From positions 1 through 16,442 of the forward strand of contig DAOUWT010000024.1 of NCBI GenBank assembly GCA_030666985.1: a stretch of 16,442 bases of DNA, read 5' to 3'. Below, piece after piece: positions 14,081 through 16,442 of this stretch (position 1 is its first letter; each line of letters opens with the position of its first letter). The notes beneath the pieces are model-generated. The model worked only from the letters and a program-made list of their open reading frames with translations, made no database searches and was not told the origin of the DNA. The translations under genes were made by a program, and so were the position numbers. Source of the DNA: Chloroflexota bacterium. Its GTDB lineage: Bacteria > Chloroflexota > Anaerolineae > Anaerolineales > UBA11858.

Positions 14081-14854
14081 ATGACAACCAATAACAAAGT
14101 AAAGGTCGCCTTCTTCGATTTTGCAAGTTGCGAAGGCTGCCAACTAACCATCGTTGATGCCCTCCAAACTCACCTGGATCTGCTGGACATGGTTGAAATC
14201 GTTCAGTTCCGGGAGGCAATGACCGAAAAAGGCGAAGACTATGTGATCGCGTTCGTAGAAGGTTCCTGCACCCGAAAATGTGACGAGGAACGTCTATTCA
14301 AAATCCGTGAACAGGCTGCGCTGGTGGTCGCGCTGGGGGCTTGCGCCCACACCGGCGGCGTCAACGCCCTCAAGAACGTCCAACCATCCCTGCAAGATGT
14401 CCGCGAATACGTCTACGGCGACAAAGCCGACTGGTATGAGACCTATCCCACTCGCCCCATTAGTGCAGTGATAGACGTTGACGCCTTCATCCCCGGCTGC
14501 CCCATTGACCGGGGAGAATTCGTCAAAGTAGTCAAGAACGTTCTCCTGGGTAAAACACCGGGGATTCCCGATTACCCCATTTGCGTTGAGTGCAAATTAA
14601 AAGAAAACGTTTGTCTCCTGCTGGAGGGCCAACCCTGCCTGGGGCCGGTCACCCGCGCCGGTTGCGGGGCTATCTGCCCCACCTACGGGGAGGGCTGCGA
14701 GGGCTGCCGGGGGTTGATCCCCCACCCCAACGAGAACGCCATGAAAGACGTCCTAGACGAAGCTGGATTAAAGCTAGAAGAAATTATGTCCCGTTTCACA
14801 ATGTACAACGCCTATCAAAAAGAACAAATTGAAACAGTGGAGGAGAGGATATGA
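14081..14854 (+). CDS. hydD: Group 3b [NiFe]-hydrogenase small (delta) subunit
   Basis: A 257-residue small subunit that holds the Fe-S relay to the active site. The proximal cluster ligands are visible as SCEGCQLT (C17, C20), LGACAHTGG (C88) and IPGCPI (C140). The C-terminal region has many cysteines for medial and distal [4Fe-4S] clusters (ICVECKLKENVC, GQPCLGP, AGCGAICPTYGEGCEGCRG). There is no twin-arginine signal peptide, so the enzyme is cytoplasmic, as for group 3. The ATG sits 1 nt after the hydG stop, with GAGGAG at 14065-14070. The stop overlaps the start of the large-subunit gene as ATGA, which suggests translational coupling and equal subunit production. Confidence 0.94.
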   Translation: MTTNNKVKVAFFDFASCEGCQLTIVDALQTHLDLLDMVEIVQFREAMTEKGEDYVIAFVEGSCTRKCDEERLFKIREQAALVVALGACAHTGGVNALKNVQPSLQDVREYVYGDKADWYETYPTRPISAVIDVDAFIPGCPIDRGEFVKVVKNVLLGKTPGIPDYPICVECKLKENVCLLLEGQPCLGPVTRAGCGAICPTYGEGCEGCRGLIPHPNENAMKDVLDEAGLKLEEIMSRFTMYNAYQKEQIETVEERI

Positions 14855-16137
14855 CCTCAGTCAATATTAATGTACATCACGTCACCCGTGTTGAAGGCCA
14901 TGGCAACATTGTCCTAAATGCCAAGAACGGGAAAATTGAGGAATGCCGCTTTGACGTTGTAGAAGCCCCTCGCTTTTTCGAGGGCTTTGTACGCGACCGG
15001 CCCTACAACGAGATCAACCACATCACCTCCCGCATCTGTGGCATCTGCTCTGTGGGACATTCCACAACGAGTGCTATGGCTACGGAAAACGCCCTGGGCG
15101 TGGAACTTACCGAGCAAGCGACTTTACTGCGCAAGCTCCTCTTCCACGGCGAGATAATCGACAGTCACGTCCTTCACACATACTACTTAGTCGCCCCGGA
15201 TTTCTTTGGGGCCGGCTCTGTAATCCCTCTCATTAACATCAACCGCCCCGTAGTAGAAAGGGCTTTACGCATCAAAAAACTCTCTGGTGATTTGTGCGCC
15301 ATAGTCGCCGGGCGCCACACTCATCCCGTTGCTCTTGTTGTGGGTGGATTCACCCACGTACCCAAAGAGCAGGAGCTGCGAGACATGCGGGTGCGCCTGG
15401 TGGACGCGCGTGAGGACATGGACGCTTCGGTGGAGTTATTTGCTTCCCTCGACTGGCCAAAGTTCGAGCGTGATACAGAGTATGTTTCCCTCACCAAAGA
15501 CGATGAATACGCCTTTGTTGGCGGACGCATCAAAACAAGCGATGGCTTTGAATATCCTGTCGAAGAGTATCAAAAAGTCACCAATGAGTATTGCATGCCC
15601 CACTCGACGGCCAAATGGACTAAGCATAACCGTGGCGAGTATATGGTCGGCGCTCTGGCCCGTTTCAACAACAACTTCGATCAGCTCCACCCCAAGGCCA
15701 AGGACGCGGCGGCTCAACTAGGCATGGAGCCATTGGTCACCAATACCTACCTCAACAGCGGAGCGCAGGTCGTAGAAATGGTTCACTGCCTCGAAGACAG
15801 CATCCGCATCATCGATGAACTCCTAGAAAGAGGAATAAAGCAAGAAGGCCCAGTGGAAATAAAGGTTAGAAATGGCGAAGGCACGGCCTCCTGCGATGTC
15901 CCGCGAGGCATCCTCTTCCATCACTATAACTACGAAGATGGACTGTGTACAGAAGCCAACTGCATCATCCCCACCAACCAGAATTACGGCAACCTCGCCG
16001 CAGACATGGGTAAACTGGCCCCCCAGATCATCGACCAACCCCAAGAAAAAGTGCGCCTAATGCTAGAAATGCTGGTCCGCGCTTACGATCCCTGCATCTC
16101 CTGCTCAACACATTACCTGACAGTAGATTTTGTATGA
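14851..16137 (+). CDS. hydA: Group 3b [NiFe]-hydrogenase large (alpha) subunit
   Basis: A 428-residue catalytic subunit with the NiFe(CN)2CO site. The N-terminal ligand motif is RICGICSVGHS (C63, C66) and the C-terminal ligand motif is DPCISCSTH (C415, C418, H421), followed by a 7-residue tail, YLTVDFV. In this family, a dedicated endopeptidase removes the tail after the His once nickel is inserted, and the next gene is that endopeptidase. The subunit set (HydB- and HydG-like partners, no membrane anchor, no MvhG) and cysteine spacing place it in group 3b (NADP-linked, often called sulfhydrogenase) rather than 3c, despite mvhD and hdr genes in the same window. It starts within the ATGA overlap with hydD. 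Confidence 0.95.
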   Translation: MTSVNINVHHVTRVEGHGNIVLNAKNGKIEECRFDVVEAPRFFEGFVRDRPYNEINHITSRICGICSVGHSTTSAMATENALGVELTEQATLLRKLLFHGEIIDSHVLHTYYLVAPDFFGAGSVIPLININRPVVERALRIKKLSGDLCAIVAGRHTHPVALVVGGFTHVPKEQELRDMRVRLVDAREDMDASVELFASLDWPKFERDTEYVSLTKDDEYAFVGGRIKTSDGFEYPVEEYQKVTNEYCMPHSTAKWTKHNRGEYMVGALARFNNNFDQLHPKAKDAAAQLGMEPLVTNTYLNSGAQVVEMVHCLEDSIRIIDELLERGIKQEGPVEIKVRNGEGTASCDVPRGILFHHYNYEDGLCTEANCIIPTNQNYGNLAADMGKLAPQIIDQPQEKVRLMLEMLVRAYDPCISCSTHYLTVDFV

Positions 16138-16442
16138 ACGTAAAACAAGCGGGGGATGGTGAGCGCCCTCGGCCCGCCACGCTCGTCTTAGGGCTAGGCA
16201 ATCCCCTGCGGGGGGATGACGGCGTCGGCCCCCGCGTGGTGGAGGAATTGCTGCGGCGGGGGCTGCCCGCTAACGTGGGGGTGGTGGATGGGGGGGGCGG
16301 CGGCCCAACCCTCTTCCAAACCCTCGGGGGGTGGGAGGGGGGCATTTTGGTGGACACCGCCCAGATGGAAAGCCAACCCGGCCCATTTACCCCCCTCTAC
16401 CCCCCACCAGCCCAGGTGTACCCCCGCACCTTCACCCCCCCC
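16134..16442 (+). CDS. [NiFe]-hydrogenase maturation endopeptidase (partial, runs off window)
   Basis: The first 103 codons are present. ATG 16134 overlaps the hydA stop as ATGA. LVLGLGNPLRGDDGVGPRVVEEL is the family hallmark, with the DD pair in the nickel-sensing position, and VVDGGGGGPTLFQ and GGILVDTAQM follow in the expected order. Its job is to cut the C-terminal tail from the large subunit after nickel loading. The end lies beyond the window. The DNA is unusually rich in G and C homopolymers; one visible result is DGGGGG where homologues usually have DGGTGG. Part of the sequence may therefore be wrong rather than biologically odd. Confidence 0.85.
   Translation, partial: MNVKQAGDGERPRPATLVLGLGNPLRGDDGVGPRVVEELLRRGLPANVGVVDGGGGGPTLFQTLGGWEGGILVDTAQMESQPGPFTPLYPPPAQVYPRTFTPP

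Noticed and set aside
14081..16137. Assignment as an Mvh-type group 3c hydrogenase because of mvhD and hdr genes
   Set aside because: The subunits travel with HydB- and HydG-like partners in hydBGDA order, which is diagnostic of group 3b; mvhD belongs to the hdr/met operon 9 kb away.
1..16442. tRNA, rRNA or CRISPR loci
   Set aside because: I saw no cloverleaf, rRNA-like sequence or spaced repeat array; a covariance-model scan would be needed to exclude small RNAs.

Overview
The window reads as a chromosomal fragment of an anaerobic bacterium that carries a Wood-Ljungdahl pathway. I favour a Chloroflexota (Anaerolineae-like) lineage, but this is a judgement from gene content, fusion pattern and the style of the intergenic repeats; no marker gene is present. 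Every confident gene is on the + strand.

Region 1 (1-320) has no gene. It holds a G/C-homopolymer-rich copy of a roughly 120-bp dispersed repeat and a 121-bp palindromic element with perfect 15-bp terminal inverted repeats. Region 2 (321-8773) is a MetFV-HdrABC-MvhD operon. It encodes a 1534-residue HdrA (two HdrA units with a GltD-like NAD(P)H module between them), MvhD, MetV, MetF and an HdrC-HdrB fusion. This set matches the complex known from Moorella thermoacetica that carries the methylene-tetrahydrofolate reductase step. mvhD contains an in-frame UGA exactly where a conserved cysteine is expected, followed by a SECIS-like hairpin. It is therefore a probable selenoprotein gene that ordinary gene calling would cut in half.

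Region 3 (8760-9906) is an AT-richer insert with a small zinc-ribbon protein, possibly frameshifted, and a SAM-dependent methyltransferase. It is followed by an inverted repeat and a Rho-independent terminator. Region 4 (9907-11943) has a good sigma-70-like promoter, a DRTGG-domain protein and a CBS-domain/HATPase protein, which together look like a regulatory or sensory module. Region 5 (12213-16442) is a four-subunit group 3b NAD(P)-linked [NiFe] hydrogenase in hydBGDA order, then the start of its maturation endopeptidase, which runs off the window.

Working model (inference): the hydrogenase exchanges electrons between H2 and NAD(P)H. The HdrA fusion takes up NAD(P)H through its GltD module and splits electrons between ferredoxin and the MetFV/HdrCB branch, which reduces methylene-THF to methyl-THF. 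The CBS/HATPase and DRTGG proteins may tie expression or activity to energy state. Several repeat families sit between the genes. One repeat-like stretch lies in frame inside hdrA, and another supplies the C-terminus of the CBS protein.
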